A stretch of 48,047 nucleotides of DNA from Plectonema cf. radiosum LEGE 06105 (GTDB taxonomy: Bacteria > Cyanobacteriota > Cyanobacteriia > Cyanobacteriales > Nostocaceae). The translations under genes were made by a program, and so were the position numbers. The stretch lies in contig NZ_JADEWL010000045.1 of the NCBI RefSeq assembly GCF_015207665.1, positions 1 through 48,047 on the forward strand. The letters are read 5' to 3'. The notes under the pieces were generated by a model that saw nothing but the letters and a program-made list of their open reading frames with translations, was not told the DNA's origin and ran no database searches. Shown here piece after piece: positions 17,917 through 27,440 of the stretch; positions within the stretch are counted from its first letter, which is position 1; the number at the start of each line of letters is the position of its first letter.

Positions 17917-18780
17917 TTATTTACCTAGCAGAGCTAAAAAATAATCGATATCTTTTAAAGCATCATTAAGGCTTTGAGATTTAACTTTTCCTTCGACTGA
18001 GGCTTGATAAATTTCTTTAAAACCTTCTAAAGCAAAACTTGCTTGATTTAACTCTCTAACTTGTCGATTCATTAAAAACATTTTCTTTCTTGTTTGAGTC
18101 CATTGTGATAGTAACTCATGAGAAATAGGCTGTTTCTCTGTCAAGGGAAGAATCACAAGAAGTTGCTCTCGTTGGTTTTGTAACTCATTAATATTATTGT
18201 TCATTATTTCTCCAAGTGCTTTGAGCATCTCTTGTTGAATTGTCAGTTCTTTAAGAATTAATGGATTGCGTTGTTCCAATTCTTCTCTTAGTACACCATT
18301 AATTTTAGAATGAACAATCAGCTTACCTATATTTCCCAGTACGCTTTTACCGGGAAATAAACTATTTTTCTGAAGTTTAATACCGATAGTTTCAAGGTTG
18401 GTTGCAATATCTTCTATTTTTTCTTTTGTTATTTCCGGTGTATCAGAATGAGCAAGTTCTCTCAATGTACTAAAATAAGCTGTTAACAGTCTATTATGCT
18501 CGCTAATATCTTCAATAACAACCAGCATTTCTCGGTCTCGTTTTTTAGAATCTTCATAATCAGTCAAAGTTTGATTTGAGATTCTGTCATTGAGTAATAA
18601 TTTCTCAGAGCTTAAATCGATTTGTAGCTCGCTAGCTTTATTTAATAATTCGTCAACAGCAATCGTATATTTATCCCCAGCTTCTGATAGTTTTTGGTAT
18701 TGTTTGCTATACTTGCAACCAGTTGATAAAGTTGCAACTACAGCCACTAAAATAAATGTTTTGCGAAAATTATTGAGCAT
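17917..18780 (-). CDS. Putative lipoprotein, helical, unknown function
   Basis: A 287-residue protein with an N-terminal signal (FRKTFILVAVVATL) and a lipobox ending in Cys at LSTGC (about residue 22), so it should be lipidated and anchored. The mature part is almost entirely alpha-helical and charged (for example LLNKASELQIDLSSEKLLLN and EELEQRNPLILKELTIQQEM), without transmembrane segments or known motifs. It is followed at 47 bp by the coiled-coil gene, suggesting a two-gene unit. I do not recognise the family. Confidence 0.65.
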   Translation of the reverse strand: MLNNFRKTFILVAVVATLSTGCKYSKQYQKLSEAGDKYTIAVDELLNKASELQIDLSSEKLLLNDRISNQTLTDYEDSKKRDREMLVVIEDISEHNRLLTAYFSTLRELAHSDTPEITKEKIEDIATNLETIGIKLQKNSLFPGKSVLGNIGKLIVHSKINGVLREELEQRNPLILKELTIQQEMLKALGEIMNNNINELQNQREQLLVILPLTEKQPISHELLSQWTQTRKKMFLMNRQVRELNQASFALEGFKEIYQASVEGKVKSQSLNDALKDIDYFLALLGK

Positions 18781-19375
18781 AGTTCTTAAATTTTTATGAG
18801 ATTTTTGATGTTTTTACTGTGTTTCTGCGTTATTACCTGGATTTCTCACAAGTAAGTGGTAAGCCTTGAGTGATCGATTAATTTTCACATTACTCACTAC
18901 TCACTACTGACTCCAAATTCCTTATTGTTTGTGAGAAATGCGTTATTAGGATATAGATGTTATTTGATTTAACTTATGCAGTCAGTTTGTTGCTTCTGGT
19001 TGATGACATTAGGTGATATTTGCAAGTTTATTTAACTTATGCAGATAAAAAGCGATACGACTGATGTAGAGATGTATTGCAAGTGATGAGATTTGTTTAT
19101 AACAATACCAAATGATCAAAGATTCACAAATAAGGGTTAAATTATTAACAGTTATCAGTTATCAGTCACGTTTATATTTGGGAAAGGGCTAGTCCCCAGA
19201 TAAGGTGGGAGCGCGTCTTCTGTATTGGTTTAAATAGAACACCATAGGCCCGTGTTTACTGTTCACTGTATGAGGCTACCGCGTCACGCTGCGCGCTTCA
19301 CTGTTCACTGATTTAAATTAATTGTATATTAATGCTTGAGGCTATTTCTGAAGTTACAGCTTTACCAATTTGAAA
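18781..19375. other. Intergenic region with short repeats, no gene
   Basis: A 595-bp spacer between two minus-strand genes. It includes ACTCACTACTCACTACTGACTC, heptamer-like ACAGTTATCAGTTATCAGT (around 19148) and a short palindromic cluster near 19260-19310 (CACTGTATGAGGCTACCGCG). It holds no open frame with protein character. Confidence 0.5.
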
Positions 19376-20395
19376 TTACAACGGTTTAGTTTTATCAAAT
19401 ATAAACTCTATTTTTTTAGGTATTGATTCAATTCGATTTTCAGAAATATCTAGAAAAGAACATTTTGGTAATGGATAATCAAATAAATGAAGATTGAATT
19501 TATCAGATAAAGCTTCAAATACTTTCATTCCTCTAATACTATTACCCCTAGAGTCAATCAAAGGAGAAAAGACAGCAATACCAGCACTGTCGGGGATTAC
19601 ACCAATTATTCCCCCAGAAACTCCGCTTTTTGCCGGAATTCCGACTCGATAAGCCCATTCGCCAGCATAATTGTACATTCCACAAGTGTACATTACACTT
19701 AAAATATCTCTGATATAACAAGGTTTTATTCCTTGTTCTTTGGTTATGGGATTAACACCTCGATTTGCCAAAGTTGCAGCCATCACTGCCAAATCATGAC
19801 AATTAACAACCAAAGAACATTGTTGAAAATAGAGGTCAAGAATTTCTTCAATATTGTTTTCAATAATTCCAAAATTCAGCAGTAAATTGGCTAAGGCTCG
19901 ATTGCGATGTCCGGTAGCTCGTTCCGACATAAATACAGGTGCGTTGATAAATACATCATGACCGATATAGCGGCGGAACATATCTAACATTCGATTCAGC
20001 TTTTCAGTAGCATTGGCACCTTTAATTAAACCAGCAGTAGCAATCGCTCCAGCATTAACCATCGGGTTATCCGGACGTTTAGAGTTTTCATCCAAACGGA
20101 TTACTGAATTGAACGGATCACCAGTTGGTTCCACACCAATTTTTTCCAACAACGTTTCGCGATCGCAATCTTCCAATGCCATACCATAGACAAAAACTTT
20201 AGATATAGATTGAATCGTAAAATTTTCTTGGCTATCTCCAATTTCAAAAATTTCTCCTTCTTTGGTGACAACGGAAATCGCAAACCAGTTTGGATTGGCT
20301 TTAGTTAGTTCGGGAATATAGCTAGCCAAGGAACCCGAATTGAGATGGCGATATTCTTGATAAAGAAACTTGATAAATTCTGGTAAGTTAGACAT
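19376..20395 (-). CDS. glsA: Glutaminase A
   Basis: A 339-residue serine-dependent glutaminase that hydrolyses L-glutamine to glutamate and ammonia. The catalytic Ser-x-x-Lys is visible as Ser63-Ile-Ser-Lys66 in IQSISKVF. Other family blocks follow: [10 protein letters not shown], the conserved [16 protein letters not shown] segment, [20 protein letters not shown] and AKSGVSGGI. The length is slightly above the bacterial norm (~310) because of a C-terminal tail of ~30 residues. On an element excised in nitrogen-fixing cells this is notable, because heterocysts export fixed nitrogen as glutamine and would not benefit from breaking it down. That link is inference. The gene stands alone. Confidence 0.93.
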   Translation of the reverse strand: MSNLPEFIKFLYQEYRHLNSGSLASYIPELTKANPNWFAISVVTKEGEIFEIGDSQENFTIQSISKVFVYGMALEDCDRETLLEKIGVEPTGDPFNSVIRLDENSKRPDNPMVNAGAIATAGLIKGANATEKLNRMLDMFRRYIGHDVFINAPVFMSERATGHRNRALANLLLNFGIIENNIEEILDLYFQQCSLVVNCHDLAVMAATLANRGVNPITKEQGIKPCYIRDILSVMYTCGMYNYAGEWAYRVGIPAKSGVSGGIIGVIPDSAGIAVFSPLIDSRGNSIRGMKVFEALSDKFNLHLFDYPLPKCSFLDISENRIESIPKKIEFIFDKTKPL

Positions 20396-20472
20396 TACAT
20401 ATTTTACTTAGTTGATCAACCACGTTGATTATCTTGCCATATTTCCAGGAATTATCGTAGACTCCATTAATT

Positions 20473-21135
20473 TCAAAGATGGGTATTTACAGGATATTTT
20501 AATGTAGATAACATTTGCATCATCTGTTCGCGTCCTTCGTGAAAAACCCTCGCTACAGATGCTTTTTCTTCCAACCGTTTAAAATAAGCCGTCAAATTCT
20601 CTAAATGCTCATAATTATAAACAATCCGTAGATAAGAAAGAGTCGGAGCAGCAGCACAATCAGCTAATGTAAAATCTTTACCCACTAACCAGGTACGATT
20701 AGCCAGTTTTTCATTTAATAAATTACAAGCTTCTTCCAATAATCCCTTGGCTTTGATAACTTCTTTGTTTCCTCGTTCCTCCAACGGACGTTGACTATCT
20801 TTAAATAATGCTTCTCTTCCACCGTTGATATATACATCTACGATACGTTCGAGCATTCGCATTTCTAAAGCCAGTTTCATATCTTGAGGAATCAAGGGAA
20901 TATTGCCATCAGATCCATCAAGATATTCAATAATAATGTTTGCTTCTAAAAGTACTTCCCCATCATCCGTTATTAAGGTGGGAATTTTACCAAAGCGGTT
21001 TATCTGTAAATATTGCGTTCTTGATTCTACATCAAACAGATTTACTTCAACAGGTGTGAAATCTATCTGTTTTTCGTACAAAGCAATTAATACCCGTTGG
21101 GAATACGACGAAGCCGGTGCGTAATAGAGTTTCAT
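20473..21135 (-). CDS. Glutathione S-transferase family protein
   Basis: A 220-residue two-domain protein. Residues ~1-80 are the thioredoxin-like domain (MKLYYAPASSYSQRVLIALY, then the cis-proline loop GKIPTL and the glutathione-binding LLEANIIIEYL). Residues ~90-210 form the all-helical domain with the folding motif near LVGKDFTLADCAAAPTL. Full length for the family, with Ser in the N-terminal active-site position. It probably conjugates or reduces electrophiles or peroxides in the cytosol. Proximity to oxidative and halogenating enzymes on the same element may be meaningful, but no substrate can be inferred. It lies 77 bp upstream of glutaminase on the same strand. Confidence 0.88.
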   Translation of the reverse strand: MKLYYAPASSYSQRVLIALYEKQIDFTPVEVNLFDVESRTQYLQINRFGKIPTLITDDGEVLLEANIIIEYLDGSDGNIPLIPQDMKLALEMRMLERIVDVYINGGREALFKDSQRPLEERGNKEVIKAKGLLEEACNLLNEKLANRTWLVGKDFTLADCAAAPTLSYLRIVYNYEHLENLTAYFKRLEEKASVARVFHEGREQMMQMLSTLKYPVNTHL

Positions 21136-21319
21136 CTCAGTGGACAGTTAACTGATTCAACAATACGAAAGCATTAAGTATAAATATAGACTTAATATGC
21201 AGATAAGAAGCATTTAAGGGGGAATATAAATTTTCTTTTTGTAAAGAAAATTTAAAAAGTTGAGATATTCCGTCATCGGTATAGTAGTATTTACTCATAG
21301 GGTGATTTGGTAATCAAAA

Positions 21320-21859
21320 ATGATTGGAACAACAGAAGCAGCAAAATTGTTGAATATTTCTCCTCGAAGATTGAGACATCTAATCGCTAAAAATAGAGTT
21401 TATGGAGCTTATAAAATTGGTAAAACTTGGGTAATGCCTGTAGTAGATGGTTTACCCAAAATAAAAACAGCATCTCATGGGCCCAACTCGACCTGGAATA
21501 AAGTTAAAACTCCCGCTCAAAGCTTTGTTCATATTAATCGTCAGTTAATAGGTAAGAAAATGGATGATGGTGAATTCGCGCCAGTAATCAGCGTTAAATC
21601 CAGGAATAAGAATATTTATTCAAGTAGAGTTGTAATTCCGGGTCCTTGTACCATCGTTTACGAATACGAGAATCCTCAAACAAAATGCGGTGCCAGAGTC
21701 TGGATTGAAACTTATTCACTACCGATGGCTGTAAATGGTTGTACTTACGAAGAAATCATTACTAAACTTCCAAAGAAAACTGAAACCAAATCTCAAAAAT
21801 CACCCAAAAAATCTTACTCTAAAGGATTTGCCTTAGATAGCCATCGGGTACCAGCTTAA
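21320..21859 (+). CDS. Excisionase/MerR-type helix-turn-helix protein
   Basis: A 179-residue protein. Residues 1-45 are a winged helix-turn-helix of the excisionase/MerR class (TTEAAKLLNISPRRLRHLIA, then YGAYKIGKTWVMP). The next ~90 residues are a compact unknown domain (PVISVKSRNKNIYSSRVVIP). The C-terminal ~35 residues are Lys/Ser-rich (KKTETKSQKSPKKS). It is one of few plus-strand genes in this stretch and is divergent from the GST gene. DNA binding is likely. Because it sits in an excision element it is a candidate directionality factor for the element recombinase, but ordinary transcription regulators share this fold, so this is speculative. Confidence 0.7.
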   Translation: MIGTTEAAKLLNISPRRLRHLIAKNRVYGAYKIGKTWVMPVVDGLPKIKTASHGPNSTWNKVKTPAQSFVHINRQLIGKKMDDGEFAPVISVKSRNKNIYSSRVVIPGPCTIVYEYENPQTKCGARVWIETYSLPMAVNGCTYEEIITKLPKKTETKSQKSPKKSYSKGFALDSHRVPA

Positions 21860-21873
21860 TTACAAATTACGAA

Positions 21874-23553
21874 TTAATTTAATTGTCCTCTGAGGAGATC
21901 AATTATCATCTCCACATCAGCAGGTATTTCATCACCTCTCCAAGCGACGTGTCCATCTGGTCTAACCAAGACAAAAGCACGTTCGTAAAGTTTGGCAATG
22001 TCGGGATTATCTATATGATGAGTTGTTAGAGGAACTTGTTTTTGCTGACAACAGAGTTGTAATTTTTCAATTCCTGGATTTGAATTTGAGCTAAAACACA
22101 TCAACGTAAATCCATGACCGAATAAATCCAAAGTTGATAATCCAGGTTTTAACCAAGCATGAGGAGCGCGACAACCGGGATAACTACTTTGAGTCCATTC
22201 ACGATAAGCCGGAGGCTTGACGCTGAGTCCTAGCCCTTTCAGGGCGGCTTCGCCTACGGACACGCTGCGCGAACGCGCAACGCCATTTTGAGGAACTAAG
22301 TCATCGGGAATTACAATGGGCGATTGATAACGAAAACCGAGGTGAACTCCAGGAGCATCAAATTCTTTTTTGACTCCACTTGTTTCCATAGATAAAGCCA
22401 TTTGTTTACGAATTGCTTCTCCTTGAGGGGAATCGCTAGCAATTTCAGGAGGTATACTGCGTTTTTGAGTACGTTGTAAATTAGCATTTGCGGCTTCGAG
22501 ATTTCTCACAGCAATGGGACGACGTTCGATTTCGTAAGTATCGAGTAAATTTTCACCTGCCCAACCTTTAATAGTAGCAGCGAGTTTCCAACCGAGGTCT
22601 ACTGCATCACCGATGCCGGTATTCATCCCAAAACCACCGGATGGGGAAAGTGTATGAGCGCAATCACCGATAAAAAAGATGCGTCCGTAACGGAATTTTT
22701 CTGCAACTCGATGAGTTAAACGCCAAGGAACATTTGAGATAATTTCTATGGGAGTATCTATAGAGATAGCAGCTTTGATTGCTGTATAAGCATCGTGAAT
22801 TTCACCATTTTCTTGGGGTTTTAAAATTAAGCGATATTGTCCTTTTCCATCGACAGCGCGTAAAGGTTCTTGAATTGTGGGATTTACCAAGAAGAAAACC
22901 ATTGCATTTTTAGAACCGAGTTGAGATGCTAATTCCGGAGCTTGGAAAACAACGCTTTGAAACATCTGGGTGTCGTGATATTGAACTGCATCAACACCGC
23001 ATTGTTTACGAATATTAGCACGAGCGCCATCACTAGCGACCATATAAGAAGCGTGGATAGTTTCAGTGTTTCCACTAGATAGATTTGTGATTTTAGCAAC
23101 TATTCCGTCACCGGAACAGTAAAAATCTTCTAATTGGGCAAGTAGTTTGATGCAACCTTCGGGATATTGACCGAGGTAATTAATAAATTCTGGAGCAAAC
23201 CAATGTTGAGGACATACCTGTTCAGTTTCAGGAGCGTAATCTGGTGGAGTGCGTTGTGCATAGGATGGTAAATGAACGCGGAAGATTTCATGTCCTCCGA
23301 CAGTAGTTACCCAAGCCACATCTAAAGTGTGGTTTTTATCCCAACCAGCATTTCTAATTTGTTGAGAAATTCCCCAACGACGGCAGAATTCCATCGAACG
23401 ATATCCTACAGTACTTACCTTGGGGTCGCGAACAACTCCATCTGTTTTTTCGATCAGAATGCAATCTATTCCTTGATAGCGTAATTCGGCTGCCATTGCC
23501 ATACCGACGGGTCCGCCACCTACTATTAAGACTTCTGTTTTGATGTTTTTCAT
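21874..23553 (-). CDS. FAD-dependent aromatic monooxygenase (PheA/TfdB/RebC-like)
   Basis: A 559-residue group A flavoprotein monooxygenase. Visible motifs are the FAD dinucleotide fold VLIVGGGPVGMAMAAEL at ~8-24, the DG motif VASDGARANI at 172-181 and the GD motif GDCAHTLSPSGGFGMN at 296-311. A thioredoxin-like C-terminal domain follows, as in phenol hydroxylase and RebC. The gene lies 124 bp downstream of the VioB/RebD-like gene on the same strand, so it probably tailors the product of that enzyme, as RebC or VioC/VioD do. The substrate is not known. A GC-rich palindromic repeat is translated in frame near residues 423-445 (VARSRSVSVGEAALKGLG), which may be a harmless surface loop or may impair the enzyme. 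Confidence 0.88.
   Translation of the reverse strand: MKNIKTEVLIVGGGPVGMAMAAELRYQGIDCILIEKTDGVVRDPKVSTVGYRSMEFCRRWGISQQIRNAGWDKNHTLDVAWVTTVGGHEIFRVHLPSYAQRTPPDYAPETEQVCPQHWFAPEFINYLGQYPEGCIKLLAQLEDFYCSGDGIVAKITNLSSGNTETIHASYMVASDGARANIRKQCGVDAVQYHDTQMFQSVVFQAPELASQLGSKNAMVFFLVNPTIQEPLRAVDGKGQYRLILKPQENGEIHDAYTAIKAAISIDTPIEIISNVPWRLTHRVAEKFRYGRIFFIGDCAHTLSPSGGFGMNTGIGDAVDLGWKLAATIKGWAGENLLDTYEIERRPIAVRNLEAANANLQRTQKRSIPPEIASDSPQGEAIRKQMALSMETSGVKKEFDAPGVHLGFRYQSPIVIPDDLVPQNGVARSRSVSVGEAALKGLGLSVKPPAYREWTQSSYPGCRAPHAWLKPGLSTLDLFGHGFTLMCFSSNSNPGIEKLQLCCQQKQVPLTTHHIDNPDIAKLYERAFVLVRPDGHVAWRGDEIPADVEMIIDLLRGQLN
22225..22286 (-). repeat. GC-rich palindromic repeat inside the monooxygenase gene
   Basis: This segment (AGTCCTAGCCCTTTCAGGG through GACACGCTGCGCGAACGCGC) is much richer in GC than its surroundings and resembles the palindromic repeat at 16140-16200 (ACGCTACGCGAACGCTGG). 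It adds about 20 residues in frame near residue 430 of the FAD monooxygenase. Confidence 0.6.
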
Positions 23554-23677
23554 GGTTAATTGGATGGGGGGACAAGGAGAAGATAATTCCTTATTCTTTA
23601 TATGTTTTGTGTTTGTTTTAAAAAAATACTCTGCGTTCCTCTGCGCTTACCTTTGCGCTCCTTTGCGTTTGAAAAAA

Positions 23678-26600
23678 TCATTCCTCACTTTTCCTTAATT
23701 CCTCAAAAAAATTACAATAAAAATCAAACATTTCAGAAACTGCATCGGGAATCACTTCGCAATTATGAGAACGTTTTGCTAAATCCTCGAATTTACGAGA
23801 TATTGTAGAGGCGGCAATTTCTGGGTTGGGAATATATTCCGGTGTGGGTATCTCAAAGGAGGGACCTGCTGTTCGACCGCGTTTTCCGGAGGGTAAGGTC
23901 ATTAATAGTTCTCCCAAGGGACGCATCATTCCTGTCATTACATCGATGCTGGCGTTCATTAATTTGGAACGTCGTAAACTACCTTTGGGATTGGAACCGA
24001 AGTGTTGTACCATCAACTGCATCATTAGAAAGTAACTTTCGTTAAATATTTCCATAACTGTTCTAGTTTGGGGAACGGTAACGACGTTACTATTACAATC
24101 TTGATAATTTAAGCTGGGATTACGAACGGATGGGTAAGAAGGATTCCAAGTTCTTTTTTTTCCTTTCTGGGATTGATTAATTTGTTCTAGGGAAAGCGCA
24201 TCTGCTAAATTGCGGAATTTTTGATAGTGCGATCGCGCAAATTTTTCAGTTTCTATTTCGCTTCCTTCTCCATGTTCGACGATGACATCTACTGCAAATA
24301 AGGCACTTTTCAAGTCGTAAACTTGCATTTGATAATCTGGGTGGGCTTTATTCAAGTTGTCGCGCATAAATAAACGATGTTCTCCACCAACGTTATCTTT
24401 ATTTACGGTAAATAAGTCGGAAATATTTTGTAATCCAGTACGGATTTGACCGTATAGTTCACTTAAGGAACCGTATGTATGTAACTGTTCCGGTGTCGGA
24501 ATAGGTTGATTATCAAGGGTTTCGGCGAGGAAGTCGGGCATTTCCAAACGCATAAAATACTGTAGTGATAAAGCATTTAATGGTTCGAGAGCAAAGTCGA
24601 TATCTATAGGAAATTTGGCGTTGAGTTGTTTAAAATCAGGAACTGCGGGATAAAATGGTTCACCAATTGCCATTAAGATGTTATTAACTAGGAGAAAATG
24701 AATCATTTCTTCGCGAGCGATTTCGATTAATACTCCCCGCATTCCATAATTATCAACTTCTTTACCATCACCACAAGCTAAATGCAGTTGTTCAGGTGTC
24801 CATAATCCCCGACGGACATATTCTTCCCCGGTGACGTAGTTGGGAACGGAATATCCCGCGTAAATATATTGCAGCATCACAGCAATTTCTAATTCTGCTG
24901 CTTGCTTTAAAGCTGTAACTAATTGTTCGCGGGTTTGAATTTGATATTGTTTTTTTTGAGGTTCCGGCTTCTGTTCCGGTGTGGGAATATAACCAATTTG
25001 CTGTTGATTTTGCAGGAATTTAAGTAATAATTTTGATTTAGCTTCTGACATATCTCTGGTAGGGGGCATATAATATGTTTTATGTTTATTTTTGGGGTCG
25101 GACATCTGCCACATTAAACGAGCATAGGTAGCGACTTTACATTTATCGGCTAAACTAAAAACTTCGGCTTTCATAAAGGAAAAACTGGCTTCGTAGAAAG
25201 CTAAAATATGTTGGTAAATTAAGTTGAAATCTACATCTTTTTGGGGAATTTCATCTAAATGCCAATCATCACCCATTACTCTGACAGCAAGGAAGCCAAC
25301 ACCATTCCAAAATCCCAATTTATTGTAATTATCGTAAGCAATTTCTGCTTCATCTAAATCGTTTGGGTTACAAGGTATTTGGTTTAAGGAACTAGATATT
25401 AATACTTTAGTAGTTCCAGGTTTGGCACCTCTTAAAGTAAACCAACCCCGTCCTTCTTTATTAGTAGAAATTTCGCAACTTGAACTGAATTCTCCTTTAT
25501 CTAAAATCTTCCCTGGCTTTAATCCGACGATTTGCATTTCACAATTACGGGGATAGTGGAAAGTTTTATCAAAATTATCTTGATTTTGTTCAAATTGATA
25601 ACGTAATTGAGGAAAAGCTCTAGGATTATAAAATTGATTTAAATAAACTGATTCCACAGCTTGGGGACAACCTCTAACAAAAGAACGGACTTCTAATTCA
25701 ACAGCATGGTCTTCCCCTTGCTTAAAATTGGGAAATTCAATAAATAAACAAGCATCATCTACCTGAAGATTAATTTCTTGCTCTTGTAATAAAATCTTTC
25801 TTTGATTATCAATCGTACCAATAATACACAAACCTTGATTTTCAACTTCAGAGCGTAAATCTTGCCAATTTTCATAATAAGGAATATCTACCAAACCACT
25901 AGTTAACTGATGAGCTTCCTTTTGATATGCTTCCTTAGATATCTTCCCAATTAATCTATAACTATCAACCGTGCGTAATTCTAAATCACCCAAATCCAAC
26001 TTCGAGAAAATCTGGTGCAGTCCATTTTCAGCAATTGGCGTAATGCGGGAGGCATCATGCTTTGCATATCGCGATCGCCCTACACAAGGAACAGCCGTAA
26101 TCATATTTAAACTAATACCTTGGGGAGTTAAATTTAAGGACATATTCCCCATTGCTTGAGATTCTGTTGGAGTTAATAACCTTCCATTTGGATAAGTTTT
26201 CAATTCATCCTTACACCATAAACCGATAGTTCCATGTAATTCCCAAAAACTGGGAGCATCCGGTTGCATTGGTGCGGACATATTACTAATACTAAACTGC
26301 ACCACCAAACCTAAAACATCGTCTCGCTCCATGGCTTCCCGTAACATGGAAACCGTAGGAGATATATTTACCTGATCATTCCAAAGAAAATCTTGTGCAT
26401 CTTTAGAAATCGCAAACTGATATACAGCAGCTTTTGCAAATTCATCATTTAAACAATGCTCCGGTAACTCGCGAATATAATTAAAATCTTGCCAACGAGC
26501 TAATAAATATCCCTCTATGGGAGCAGTTACCATATAAGGAACTTGATTGGAATCACCCAATCTACCAAAAGCTAACTGACCCAACATAATTGTATTCGTC

Positions 26601-27028
26601 CAATTAGAAGCGGGGTCACATTCAAATATTCTGGCACGATTGACAGTAGTTTTCACATACTCGTTATAATCACCCCAAAAATCAACACTGCGTCCGATAA
26701 CTGAGTCATCAATGTCAACTTTACCAAATTCCCTTTGTGTACTGATAATTTTGGCATCAATAGAAAAATGACCATTTCCACCAAAATCCCAACCCATAGC
26801 TTTACTAAAAGCACCATTTTCATCTAACTTGCCTTCAGCGTTAAATTTTGGTCCTAAATTATAAAGGTATTGATGATACTCATTCGCTTTATGGTGTTCA
26901 TTGAACGGAAGACCATTCATATAACAAGTATTATCACCCAAATCGATTAAACCGTTTTTATATCCAGTAGGAGCGTGAATGCGGGCTAAACCCTGAAAAT
27001 GTAAGCGAGGGAAATCTAAAACGCTCAT
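23678..27028 (-). CDS. VioB/RebD-like iminophenyl-/indolyl-pyruvate dimer synthase
   Basis: A 1116-residue protein resembling VioB (violacein) and RebD/StaD (chromopyrrolate) over nearly its whole length. The N-terminus MSVLDFPRLHFQGLARIHAP matches the family opening. Further on are NTNHFS-like DFGGNGHFSIDAK, the MWQMSDPKNKHKTYYMPPTR block at ~639-658 and the ferritin-like domain starting ~700 (AAELEIAVMLQYIYAGYSVP). Metal-ligand type Glu712/714 and EIAREEMIH at 769-777 are present, with LRRSKLMNASIDVMTGMMRP near the end. The family couples two imines made by an amino-acid oxidase (VioA/RebO). No such oxidase is in this window, so the substrate may be supplied elsewhere. Compared with VioB (~998) it has ~100 extra residues. 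It probably leads an operon with the downstream FAD monooxygenase. Confidence 0.85.
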   Translation of the reverse strand: MSVLDFPRLHFQGLARIHAPTGYKNGLIDLGDNTCYMNGLPFNEHHKANEYHQYLYNLGPKFNAEGKLDENGAFSKAMGWDFGGNGHFSIDAKIISTQREFGKVDIDDSVIGRSVDFWGDYNEYVKTTVNRARIFECDPASNWTNTIMLGQLAFGRLGDSNQVPYMVTAPIEGYLLARWQDFNYIRELPEHCLNDEFAKAAVYQFAISKDAQDFLWNDQVNISPTVSMLREAMERDDVLGLVVQFSISNMSAPMQPDAPSFWELHGTIGLWCKDELKTYPNGRLLTPTESQAMGNMSLNLTPQGISLNMITAVPCVGRSRYAKHDASRITPIAENGLHQIFSKLDLGDLELRTVDSYRLIGKISKEAYQKEAHQLTSGLVDIPYYENWQDLRSEVENQGLCIIGTIDNQRKILLQEQEINLQVDDACLFIEFPNFKQGEDHAVELEVRSFVRGCPQAVESVYLNQFYNPRAFPQLRYQFEQNQDNFDKTFHYPRNCEMQIVGLKPGKILDKGEFSSSCEISTNKEGRGWFTLRGAKPGTTKVLISSSLNQIPCNPNDLDEAEIAYDNYNKLGFWNGVGFLAVRVMGDDWHLDEIPQKDVDFNLIYQHILAFYEASFSFMKAEVFSLADKCKVATYARLMWQMSDPKNKHKTYYMPPTRDMSEAKSKLLLKFLQNQQQIGYIPTPEQKPEPQKKQYQIQTREQLVTALKQAAELEIAVMLQYIYAGYSVPNYVTGEEYVRRGLWTPEQLHLACGDGKEVDNYGMRGVLIEIAREEMIHFLLVNNILMAIGEPFYPAVPDFKQLNAKFPIDIDFALEPLNALSLQYFMRLEMPDFLAETLDNQPIPTPEQLHTYGSLSELYGQIRTGLQNISDLFTVNKDNVGGEHRLFMRDNLNKAHPDYQMQVYDLKSALFAVDVIVEHGEGSEIETEKFARSHYQKFRNLADALSLEQINQSQKGKKRTWNPSYPSVRNPSLNYQDCNSNVVTVPQTRTVMEIFNESYFLMMQLMVQHFGSNPKGSLRRSKLMNASIDVMTGMMRPLGELLMTLPSGKRGRTAGPSFEIPTPEYIPNPEIAASTISRKFEDLAKRSHNCEVIPDAVSEMFDFYCNFFEELRKSEE

Positions 27029-27313
27029 GGTAATTAATTATCTATATAGCAATTCATCATTTACTATTTCTATATAGAGGTGAGGGAATTAGAATTATGC
27101 AATCAGGGAATAGTTGACAGTTGAGAGTTAACGAAAAAGTTTTTGTGTGGAGGGCGATATGCAAAGCATGATGCCTCCGGCATTACGCCATTTTGTGAGA
27201 ATTGGAGGATACAGATTAAGTGATATATCCGAATCTTTTCAACCTATTCATAGCAGTATAACCATTAATTATTGATTAAGTAACCCATAATACTTTAATG
27301 TACGTAGGCGCGA
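27029..27313. other. Intergenic region, no gene seen
   Basis: An AT-rich spacer upstream of the VioB/RebD-like gene, so it should hold that operon's promoter. It includes a short GC-rich patch near 27,150-27,190 (GGCGATATGC...GCATGATGCC) and ends in the relic at 27,314. No start-to-stop frame with protein character was found. Confidence 0.5.
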
Positions 27314-27440
27314 TTAGTGATTGCTGGTGGGAGAAAATTCACAGCAGTTAGTTAGTTGTACTTGAGCAATTTTTCCTAAACCGATAGATTCTAAAATTTC
27401 TGACCATTCTGAATTGATTCCAGGAGCTAATTTAATTTCG
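27314..27440 (-). pseudogene. Unassigned C-terminal coding scrap
   Basis: In a frame different from the truncated CHAT-CHASE2 gene, the minus strand reads AEIKLAPGINSEWSEILESI and then GLGKIAQVQLTNCCEFSPT to a TAA stop at 27,314-27,316. It has the residue composition of a real protein but no start. It looks like the C-terminus of another gene joined at the point where the CHASE2 domain is cut, i.e. one side of a deletion breakpoint. The family was not recognised. Confidence 0.4.
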
